Assembly (NCBI GenBank): GCA_017882285.1
Contig: JADGPS010000003.1
Coordinates: 1 to 64,000, forward strand
Direction: 5' to 3'
Length of the DNA stretch: 64,000 nt
DNA from: Paludibacter sp.
GTDB taxonomy: Bacteria > Bacteroidota > Bacteroidia > Bacteroidales > Paludibacteraceae
Part shown: positions 1 to 6,949 of the stretch, piece after piece
Layout: each line of letters opens with the position of its first letter
Numbering within the stretch: position 1 is the stretch's first letter
Notes under the pieces: model-generated
What the model was told of the DNA's origin: nothing
Databases searched by the model: none
What the model saw: only the letters and a program-made list of their open reading frames with translations
Program-made: the position numbers and the translations under genes

Positions 1-1
1 T

Positions 2-199
2 CGGCTATCAGAAACCATTGGCGATAAAACGCTACTGGGATTGATACGTAAATACCTTCAAAGCGGCATCATGGTTGACGGAGTTGTAAGTCAACGTACC
101 GAAGGCACACCTCAAGGTAGCTGAAACTAATCATCAATCGAGAGAAAAGTCAGGTTTGTGAAGTAAATCAAACCAAATTCTTAGGTTACACCATTCAAG
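2..199 (+). pseudogene. Group II intron reverse transcriptase/maturase remnant (internally deleted, frameshifted)
   Basis: Frame 2 reads RLSETIGDKTLLGLIRKYLQSGIMVDGVVSQRTEGTPQGS*; another frame then continues LKLIINREKSQVCEVNQTKFLGYTIQ. Both are typical LtrA-type RT blocks, and the catalytic YADD segment that should lie between them is missing. Confidence 0.72.
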
Positions 200-204
200 T
201 GGTA

Positions 205-236
205 CAAAGATATATTTTTATTTTCAGATACTCAAA
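205..236 (-). promoter_or_regulatory. Bacteroidetes-consensus promoter directed leftward (TTTG-N20-TATCTTTG)
   Basis: Reverse complement TTTG (236-233), exact 20-nt spacer, TATCTTTG (212-205). Homologous to the copy at 6643-6674. Confidence 0.5.
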
Positions 237-289
237 ACATACTCAAAACATACTCTAAAAACACCCCGAAATAAGTCAAAACAAATCTA

Positions 290-310
290 TTCTTACCATT
301 ATTCTTACCA
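290..310 (+). repeat. Paired 12-bp-period direct repeat (TTCTTACCA x2), putative arm-type integrase sites of the left-hand element
   Basis: TTCTTACCA at 290-298 and 302-310, in the same position relative to the att core as TGTCCCC x2 at 6707-6725. Confidence 0.45.
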
Positions 311-320
311 AAAATCAAAA

Positions 321-351
321 CCCCCGATAATATGTTATTTATTATCAGGGG
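321..351 (+). other. Hairpin next to att core (CCCCcGATAAT / ATTATCaGGGG)
   Basis: Stem-loop between arm repeats and att core; counterpart at 6737-6765 shows compensatory base changes. Confidence 0.5.
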
Positions 352-355
352 TTTA

Positions 356-381
356 TTTGGTTTTAAATGTTGTCTCACCAA
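356..381 (+). repeat. att direct repeat, left copy
   Basis: TTTGGTTTTAAATGTTGTCTCACCAA; 25/26 identical to 6769-6794, which contains the 3' end of tRNA-Gln. Confidence 0.85.
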
Positions 382-512
382 AACACCTTTATATCTTTTC
401 GCTCTTTATTTTACTTACTCACAAATATAAATTAAAAGTACTGATATACAATATCTTTGAATAATTGTTTTATCATAAAAGAGTAAACAGAATAAAAATA
501 AATAAAGAAATT

Positions 513-534
513 TTGTCCCCCCATTTGTCCCCCC
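513..534 (+). repeat. Paired 12-bp-period direct repeat TTGTCCCCCC x2, putative arm-type integrase sites
   Basis: TTGTCCCCCC at 513-522 and 525-534; related TGTCCCC pair at the other end (6707-6725). Confidence 0.5.
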
Positions 535-555
535 GAAAATAATTTACTATCTTTG
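524..555 (+). promoter_or_regulatory. Integrase promoter (TTTG-N20-TATCTTTG)
   Basis: TTTG 524-527, 20-nt spacer, TATCTTTG 548-555, upstream of ATG 586. The -33 box overlaps the second arm repeat. Confidence 0.6.
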
Positions 556-585
556 TTGCGTGTTTAACCAATCATACATACAACA

Positions 586-1950
586 ATGGCAAAAATTAAA
601 TTTTACCTCAAAGACAGTAAACAGACTGAAACCGCTATTTATGCACGAATCAGTTACGGCGCAACAATAGCAGACACCGACGGCAAAGAGTACATCAGTC
701 TAAAGTACTACATTGCAAAGAGTATAAACCCCATATTTTGGAATCCAAAGACCAACCGAGCCAAAGGAACAAAAGACTTTCCGGAATATCCTGAATTTAA
801 TAACCGTTTAGATGTTATTGAATCAACTATAAACAGCGTTTTTCTAAAGTTTGAATTGTCGAACATTACCCCAAACAATAAACTAATTAAAATCGAATTA
901 GATAAAATCCTGAAACCTGAAATAATTATTTCAAAAGACGAGAACCCAAACGATTTATTTCCGTTTATCGACCACCTGATTAAAACATCGCCCAACAAAC
1001 ATTCAACTATAAAAAGTTTTATGGTTGTACGAAAAAATTTACAAGACTACCAAAAGGCAAAGAAAACGGTTTTAAACTTCAATAGTATTGATATTGACTT
1101 TTACAACTTCTTTATTGACTACCTGACTAAACCGACCAAAGGGAAAAACAAGGCAGGGCAAACCATAACAAAGGCGGGACTATCAAAGAACACAATCGGC
1201 ACACGAATAAAGATACTCAAAACCTTTATAAACGAGGCAAACGATAGAGGTATTAATGTACTACCTGACTACAAAAAGAAATCATTCAAAGTACTTAAAG
1301 AAGAAACTAATTCAATCTATTTGACTGAATCGGAATTAATGCAAATGTACTACATTGAAACATCGCCCGAGAGTTTGGAAATTTTGAGAAAGGAATTTTT
1401 TACCGACAAATTACCCGACTATTTGGCAAAAGTCCGGGACTTGTTCCTGATTGGTTGTTATACAGGGTTGCGGTTTTCTGATTTGTCGAAACTGAATAAA
1501 GACAATATCACTAAAGACAATACGATAAATGTTAAAACCATAAAAACGAATCAAAGTGTAGTCGTACCAATCCACCCGATAACTAAACAGATATTTGAAA
1601 AGTATAACTATCAATTACCCCGAGAAATTAGCAATCAGAAATTTAATGAGTATTTGAAAGACGTTGCAAAAATAGCACGGATAAACGAACCCATTACAAC
1701 CGAATCGACCAAAGGCGGTTTTAAAGTATCTGAAACAACCGAAAAATACAATTTAGTAACCAGCCACACCGCCCGCCGTTCCTTTGCTACCAACGCCTTT
1801 TTATCTGATATGCCGAGTATTTCTATAATGAAAATAACAGGACACAAAACAGAATCGGCGTTTATGAGATATATTAAAATGAGTGCAAAAGATAACGCTA
1901 TCAAAATGCAATCACATCCGTTTTTCAATAAATTAATCATTGCTAAATAA
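586..1950 (+). CDS. Tyrosine recombinase/site-specific integrase
   Basis: SAM-like N-terminal region plus catalytic blocks (TGLRFSDL, HTARRSFATN, ITGHKTESAFMRYIK). Confidence 0.95.
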   Translation: MAKIKFYLKDSKQTETAIYARISYGATIADTDGKEYISLKYYIAKSINPIFWNPKTNRAKGTKDFPEYPEFNNRLDVIESTINSVFLKFELSNITPNNKLIKIELDKILKPEIIISKDENPNDLFPFIDHLIKTSPNKHSTIKSFMVVRKNLQDYQKAKKTVLNFNSIDIDFYNFFIDYLTKPTKGKNKAGQTITKAGLSKNTIGTRIKILKTFINEANDRGINVLPDYKKKSFKVLKEETNSIYLTESELMQMYYIETSPESLEILRKEFFTDKLPDYLAKVRDLFLIGCYTGLRFSDLSKLNKDNITKDNTINVKTIKTNQSVVVPIHPITKQIFEKYNYQLPREISNQKFNEYLKDVAKIARINEPITTESTKGGFKVSETTEKYNLVTSHTARRSFATNAFLSDMPSISIMKITGHKTESAFMRYIKMSAKDNAIKMQSHPFFNKLIIAK

Positions 1951-1957
1951 TTGAAGT

Positions 1958-2725
1958 ATGGAAACGAAAATTAATCATTTAGAATTAAAAGAGATTGAAA
2001 TTTTAAAAACTGCGGAAAATCAACATGAATTAACCCGATTTGGGTTGACATTAATTTTCCTTTTGAAAAACGAATTTGAGCGTTCTAAAAATGATTTTCA
2101 AATTAAGTTTGATACCGATTTTAGTAAATTTGTAATTGGTTCAAATGCTACTAAAAAAACTTTTATAAAATGTGAAAAAGAGGAGTTAAACCTACTAATA
2201 AATACTATTAAGGATTGTTTTGGTACAGGATACCAATCATTTAATGAATATAAAAATTTAATTGCCTATCTGGAATTTTTGGAATCCTTAGATAATCATC
2301 AAAAAGAAAACACCACTACACCACCAAAACAACCGATAACCTTTGAGGGACTGTTTATAAGTCCTTATTCCGAATATATTGATTTGTTATTAGAAAAACT
2401 TAGTGATATTGGATTGATAAAAACAAAAAATAATTGGAGAGAATGGCAAACCGGAAAAGTAGAAAAAAACGAAACATCAAAATTCTATTATTATTTAAAA
2501 AGAAAAAAGGTTTTGAATGTTGACTATGTTACAACTCCCGCCCTGATTTGTTTTAATGATAAATTTGGAATTGAAGTATATAAAGACAAGGAAACCCCAA
2601 AAACAGATAGATTTGTTCAAATTAAAACCCTTACTTCAACCGAAAAAAGAGCCACAAAAACTAATCTATTAGAAAAATTTGATATTGTATTTAATAAGTG
2701 GATTGAAAAAATACCATTAAAGTAA
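1958..2725 (+). CDS. Hypothetical protein of the integrative element
   Basis: 255-aa ORF 8 bp downstream of int, same strand. Confidence 0.75.
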   Translation: METKINHLELKEIEILKTAENQHELTRFGLTLIFLLKNEFERSKNDFQIKFDTDFSKFVIGSNATKKTFIKCEKEELNLLINTIKDCFGTGYQSFNEYKNLIAYLEFLESLDNHQKENTTTPPKQPITFEGLFISPYSEYIDLLLEKLSDIGLIKTKNNWREWQTGKVEKNETSKFYYYLKRKKVLNVDYVTTPALICFNDKFGIEVYKDKETPKTDRFVQIKTLTSTEKRATKTNLLEKFDIVFNKWIEKIPLK

Positions 2726-2737
2726 GTTAAACATTAT

Positions 2738-2778
2738 ATTCCGCACTATTCCGTACTATTCCGCAACGGAAACGGAAT
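2738..2778. repeat. Iteron-like array: ATTCCGYACT x3 with 10-bp period followed by an inverted copy
   Basis: ATTCCGCACT 2738, ATTCCGTACT 2748, ATTCCGCAAC 2758, then CGGAAACGGAAT on the same strand. Confidence 0.7.
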
Positions 2779-2836
2779 ATAAAAGACTGAATAAGAGTAC
2801 ATTAAATTTGCTGAAAAATTAAAAATCAGCAAATTT

Positions 2837-3139
2837 ATGAACGAAGTTATTTTAAACGGAATTAGTTTTGAGCAGTTACAAGACAGTATCAGAACTATTG
2901 TACAAAATGAAGTACAAAAAATTGTATTAGGGTTGACCACCGCCCCCGAACCCGCCCCCGAACTCATCACAAGAAAACAAACCTGCCACATTTTGGGTAT
3001 TTCCTTACCTACATTAAACGAATGGACTAAAACAGGTATTATTCCGGCGCAACGTATCGGAACACGTGTACGCTACCAAAGAGCCAACGTGTACGCATCT
3101 TTGAAAGACATTGAAACCCTTAAATATCGGAGGGCGTAA
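2837..3139 (+). CDS. Helix-turn-helix (MerR/excisionase-like) domain protein
   Basis: LITRKQTCHILGISLPTLNEWTKTGIIPAQRIGTRVRYQRANVYASL resembles HTH_17/excisionase-type domains. Confidence 0.85.
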   Translation: MNEVILNGISFEQLQDSIRTIVQNEVQKIVLGLTTAPEPAPELITRKQTCHILGISLPTLNEWTKTGIIPAQRIGTRVRYQRANVYASLKDIETLKYRRA

Positions 3140-3142
3140 ACA

Positions 3143-3538
3143 ATGGCAAAGAAGTGTTTAACCGCAACCGCAAAAAAAGGCGTTTTTATTCAAAATGTAA
3201 TCCATACCGACATATTTGATTTAATGCCCGAATCAGGCGCAAATTTGCCCTTTTCTTATTTCCGTAGGAGTTTACCCATACAGCCGTATTTAATCCAACA
3301 GGGGGCAAAGTATGTTGTTGAAAGCCACAAAGGAATTACTAAAGTATTGCACACCGGATTGAAACCCACCAAAGTAAACGGAATCTATTCCGGCGACGTA
3401 TATGATCAACAAACGAGGTTGAAAAGTTTGATTTTGTTTTGTTCCAACCCCGCCGAATGTAGTTATACAGTCTATTTTTTCAATGGACTACCCCCGAAAA
3501 GTCTGAATAAAGTTTTAAACGAAATTTTGGCGAAATGA
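3143..3538 (+). CDS. Hypothetical protein, translationally coupled to Rep
   Basis: 131-aa ORF; its end overlaps the next start by 4 bp. Confidence 0.7.
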   Translation: MAKKCLTATAKKGVFIQNVIHTDIFDLMPESGANLPFSYFRRSLPIQPYLIQQGAKYVVESHKGITKVLHTGLKPTKVNGIYSGDVYDQQTRLKSLILFCSNPAECSYTVYFFNGLPPKSLNKVLNEILAK

Positions 3539-4707
3539 TAGACAGCGTAACATCAAACCTGACTGTATTGAATATCGGAATTGAAAAACCCGAAAAGGTC
3601 AAAGGTTTACGGATTAGACCGATTAAAGATAATTTTTATTCAGTTCGTGGAAGTTTACACAAATACAAAAACAATGGACTACATAACGCCGATGATTTTC
3701 AGTTGAGTGATTTAAAAAACACCCTGAATCTGTTATCTAAAGAAATAGGTTTAAATGCCGACATCGCCCCCCTTAATGGTTTTGAGTTCGGCGTGAATAT
3801 AAAACTACCAACGAACCCGAATAATGCCTTAAATCGACTTATATTACATAAATCAAATCAGGCGAACAATAGCAAAGACTATAAAGAATTTGATTATAAA
3901 AATCATTCGTTCAAATTTTATAATAAGTCCGGTTTGACAAATATAGAGCCGTATCACTCCGATAACATCTTGAGGGTTGAGGTCAAAGTCAACAAAATGA
4001 CTTATATAAAACAAAAGGGCGTTTATTGTAAACGAATAGCTGATTTATTAGATGTTGAGGTTTGGGAACGATTTGAAAAAATACTGATTGAAACAATACA
4101 GGAATGTTTATTTATTGATTTTTCGACAAAAGAGATTAATTCATTATCGACTAAAAATTATATTCAATATCTGAAATATATTAATCCGACTATTTGGGAA
4201 CATTTATACAATGAAACGAGGGGAAACCGCAACAAATACAGCCGAGAGCGGTTAAAGTGTGAAACGTTTATTAATCAGTACAGTAAATCAACTCTTAAGA
4301 CTGATATTATAAACCTGATTAAAGACAAATGTACGGAATTGCGGGACATTTCAAAGGCAAATGAGATAGTTAAAAAGTGGGACAAAATTACCGTTTTTCA
4401 ATCTATAAATAAACCGAGAGAATGGGACAAAATTACCTATAAGATAAACAGTAATTCTGTACCAACCCGCACCAACTCCGAAACACGTTGTAAAGGTTGC
4501 GGTTGTATCATTGAAAAACCCCGAAAAGGTCAGTTATATTGTAGTGCAAATATTGTTGGATATAAAGAGGCGCACAAATGCCGGAATAATAACAGTAATA
4601 TCCGAAACAACACAAAAAGGTCAATCAGGCGGGTTTTATCTATTCCTTTGATGTTTGACTTGTCGGACACCATCGCACCGGAGAAAAGAATTTATTTAAA
4701 CCAATAA
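3535..4707 (+). CDS. Probable replication initiation protein (phage/plasmid II/X-like) with C-terminal Cys motif
   Basis: GSLHKYKNNGLHNADDFQLSDLKNTLNLLSKEIGL...FEFGVNIKLP...FYNKS...ILRVEVKV is reminiscent of the II/X Rep family; C-terminus has CKGCGC...CxxN-type cysteines. Assigned from pattern memory only. Confidence 0.5.
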   Translation: MIDSVTSNLTVLNIGIEKPEKVKGLRIRPIKDNFYSVRGSLHKYKNNGLHNADDFQLSDLKNTLNLLSKEIGLNADIAPLNGFEFGVNIKLPTNPNNALNRLILHKSNQANNSKDYKEFDYKNHSFKFYNKSGLTNIEPYHSDNILRVEVKVNKMTYIKQKGVYCKRIADLLDVEVWERFEKILIETIQECLFIDFSTKEINSLSTKNYIQYLKYINPTIWEHLYNETRGNRNKYSRERLKCETFINQYSKSTLKTDIINLIKDKCTELRDISKANEIVKKWDKITVFQSINKPREWDKITYKINSNSVPTRTNSETRCKGCGCIIEKPRKGQLYCSANIVGYKEAHKCRNNNSNIRNNTKRSIRRVLSIPLMFDLSDTIAPEKRIYLNQ

Positions 4708-4742
4708 CCAAACTATACCACTTCAGGTAAGAATGGAATAAT

Positions 4743-5063
4743 ATGAAAATAACATTCAAATACATATTTATGGCACAGAAAAAAGGACAAACAGGTAATC
4801 CGAATGGAAGACCAAAAGGAACACCAAACAAAACTACAGCCGGAATGAGAGCCAAAATTCAAAAGTTAGTTGATGCAAATTGGAAAACCATAACACTGGA
4901 TATTCAAAAAATGCCTTCAAGAGATAGAGTTGACATAGTTGTTAGATTATTGCCTTTTATTGCAGTTAAAATGCAGAGCACTAATCTGAATATCGATTTT
5001 GACCAACTGGACGATGAGCAGCTCAATGAAATTGTAGATATATTAATTGAAAAAATGAAATAA
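4743..5063 (+). CDS. DUF5681-like protein
   Basis: GQTGNPNGRPKGTPNKTTAGMR motif; start may be the internal ATG at 4770. Confidence 0.65.
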   Translation: MKITFKYIFMAQKKGQTGNPNGRPKGTPNKTTAGMRAKIQKLVDANWKTITLDIQKMPSRDRVDIVVRLLPFIAVKMQSTNLNIDFDQLDDEQLNEIVDILIEKMK

Positions 5064-5084
5064 AAATTTAAAAAAAAAATCAAA

Positions 5085-5288
5085 ATGGGAACCTCAAAAA
5101 AGACTATTGTGTTAACAATTGCATTAAAGAAAAGATTATTGAAATCTTTACAATCTGGGCAATTAATTCTTGAACATTACCCGGAGTTCTTTTCAGAACC
5201 ATCTATAGCAGACATAGACATCTCTTTTTTAACAGAAGAAGAGAAAGCCGTATTATTAAAAATTGCACGCAACAGTAATAATTATTAA
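5085..5288 (+). CDS. Small hypothetical protein
   Basis: 67-aa ORF in an unidirectional gene string. Confidence 0.5.
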   Translation: MGTSKKTIVLTIALKKRLLKSLQSGQLILEHYPEFFSEPSIADIDISFLTEEEKAVLLKIARNSNNY

Positions 5289-5306
5289 TCATAAAAATAA
5301 ACTAAA

Positions 5307-5891
5307 ATGAATAAAGAAAAAATTTTAATTAACGAGAACCAAATAAGGCAAAATGACTTATTAGCACAAGCACATGAAACGGTTAAACTTATCAATGGTG
5401 AGCTGATTCCAGCACTCTACGAAATCGGTATGGTTTTGACCCTTGATATAATTCAAGACAGCCTCACAGGCACAAATGAAATTCGAAAGATGTTTTTTGC
5501 TAATGTGGAGAAAGACACGAAAAATATCAAAACCATCGCAATAAAAAAGAAATTGGTTGAGGCAGCTGAAAAATCGTTTGAAACGTTTAATAATGAGCTG
5601 GATAGTCTCAAGAAAGACCTTAAACAAGTCGACTATTTGACTGTTGAGGATGGATTGTGTATTCTTTCAGAAGAAAATGAAGAGAAGCTGATTGACAGTG
5701 CCCGGATTTATCTTACCGAACCAAAAGAGATTGAAATTTATAAAATTCACAGAGAGGCAGCAGAAATTTTGAATCGGTTATTCAAGGGCAAATTTCCTTT
5801 GTTTTGGTATAACATTTTTGTTGAAAACAACGGCGTTATTTCAGTCAATGACAGTACTCTATACTCAAAAATAGTAAACAATGGAAACTAA
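5307..5891 (+). CDS. Hypothetical protein
   Basis: 194-aa ORF in the mobile-element operon. Confidence 0.65.
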   Translation: MNKEKILINENQIRQNDLLAQAHETVKLINGELIPALYEIGMVLTLDIIQDSLTGTNEIRKMFFANVEKDTKNIKTIAIKKKLVEAAEKSFETFNNELDSLKKDLKQVDYLTVEDGLCILSEENEEKLIDSARIYLTEPKEIEIYKIHREAAEILNRLFKGKFPLFWYNIFVENNGVISVNDSTLYSKIVNNGN

Positions 5892-6069
5892 ATTGAAAGA
5901 AGCCCATATTGAGCGATTAGAAAGATTAAAATTTGAATCGGAAAATAGACCGAATGCAATACAAGGGTTGACAGATGAACCAACATTAGGAGAAACCGCC
6001 ATCAGAGGACTACCAGTGCCAAAAAAAAGTGTATTAGAAAATCTTAATTCACACAGTGAAAGTGATTAA
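5881..6069 (+). CDS. Small hypothetical protein
   Basis: 62-aa ORF overlapping the upstream ORF end by 11 bp. Confidence 0.45.
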   Translation: METKLKEAHIERLERLKFESENRPNAIQGLTDEPTLGETAIRGLPVPKKSVLENLNSHSESD

Positions 6070-6184
6070 AAGATATATTTCCCGTCCCGCCTTTTTGCGA
6101 CAAAGAAATCAAGTTGACTATTCATACCGACAATAAATTTTTTCGATTTTTTTTAAATATCGTTTTTATGTAAATAAATATGTT

Positions 6185-6192
6185 TATTTTTG
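6185..6192 (+). promoter_or_regulatory. -7 element (TATTTTTG) upstream of the lipoprotein gene
   Basis: Matches TAnnTTTG, about 30 bp before ATG 6221. Confidence 0.35.
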
Positions 6193-6220
6193 ACGAATAA
6201 ACAATTTAAAATCTATCAAA

Positions 6221-6538
6221 ATGAAAAAATTATTATTGTTCTTTATTTTATGCATGCTGTTTTTTTCTTGTGATAATGGTATGACTTATAAAGTCACGAA
6301 TCTATCCGGTGTTGATTGGTATAAAACTGAAATTTGGTTTGCGTCTTCATCGGTAGCTGGATCTGGTCTTGATGGCTCGCAGTATGTTGGTACTGTATTG
6401 ATTGGTAATTCAGCAAGTTTCACTACAAAAAGTTCGTATTTTTATATATATGCAAAAGATAAAAATGGGGACATGGTAATGAGCCAAACTCAACCTATTT
6501 CAATAAATAATTTTGTTACGAGAAATGATTTGTATTGA
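6221..6538 (+). CDS. Small putative lipoprotein (cargo of the integrative element)
   Basis: MKKLLLFFILCMLFFSCDNG: signal peptide with lipobox-like Cys. Confidence 0.75.
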   Translation: MKKLLLFFILCMLFFSCDNGMTYKVTNLSGVDWYKTEIWFASSSVAGSGLDGSQYVGTVLIGNSASFTTKSSYFYIYAKDKNGDMVMSQTQPISINNFVTRNDLY

Positions 6539-6565
6539 TCAGACTATTGCAGTCCGATTGGACAC

Positions 6566-6598
6566 AAAAAAAGAGCGGTCAGGAACCACCCCGACCGC
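6566..6598 (-). terminator. Intrinsic terminator on minus strand
   Basis: Hairpin 6575-6580/6593-6598, then 7 T on the minus strand. Confidence 0.7.
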
Positions 6599-6637
6599 CA
6601 ATTGTGTTTAACCCACCAACGGCAAACCGTAGGAAAG
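6566..6637 (-). ncRNA. Candidate small RNA with own promoter and intrinsic terminator
   Basis: Downstream of TTTG-N20-TACCTTTG; ends in GCGGTC...GACCGC stem followed by TCTTTTTTT on the minus strand; no ORF. Confidence 0.4.
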
Positions 6638-6642
6638 TGATA

Positions 6643-6674
6643 CAAAGGTATGTTTTTATTTTCAGATACTCAAA
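6643..6674 (-). promoter_or_regulatory. Bacteroidetes-consensus promoter directed leftward (TTTG-N20-TACCTTTG)
   Basis: Exact 20-nt spacer; conserved with 205-236. Confidence 0.6.
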
Positions 6675-6706
6675 ACATTAAAAAAATCAGATACTTTTCT
6701 ACATAA

Positions 6707-6725
6707 TGTCCCCTCACTTGTCCCC
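6707..6725 (+). repeat. Paired 12-bp-period direct repeat TGTCCCC x2, putative arm-type integrase sites
   Basis: TGTCCCC at 6707-6713 and 6719-6725; matches 513-534. Confidence 0.5.
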
Positions 6726-6736
6726 TTTGTTAAAAA

Positions 6737-6765
6737 CGCCCGACTATCTATTTGATAATCAGGCG
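6737..6765 (+). other. Hairpin next to att core (CGCCcGAcTATC / GATAaTCaGGCG)
   Basis: Homologous and covarying with 321-351. Confidence 0.5.
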
Positions 6766-6768
6766 CAA

Positions 6769-6794
6769 TTTGGTTTAAAATGTTGTCTCACCAA
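6769..6794 (+). repeat. att direct repeat, right copy, overlapping tRNA-Gln 3' end
   Basis: TTTGGTTTAAAATGTTGTCTCACCAA. Confidence 0.85.
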
Positions 6795-6854
6795 GATTCG
6801 AACTTGGTCAGGCAGAACCAAAAACTGCAGTGCTACCATTACACCATGAGACAA
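6782..6854 (-). tRNA. tRNA-Gln(TTG)
   Basis: Cloverleaf on minus strand: TTGTCTC acceptor, GGTTCGAAT-type T arm, anticodon loop TTTTGGT. Confidence 0.92.
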
Positions 6855-6949
6855 TCGTAGGCTTTATTTCTAAAGCGGTGCAAAGATACGAATTTTTTCT
6901 TTTTGCCAAAATGTTTTTGGAAAATTATTCCGAAAATGACCGATTTTGG

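Larger units (their letters stand above)
368..6781. mobile_element. tRNA-Gln-integrated element with tyrosine integrase, HTH protein, probable rolling-circle Rep and cargo
   Basis: att direct repeats at both ends with a constant 6413-bp offset; integrase next to one att; small mobile-type genes within. Confidence 0.82.
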
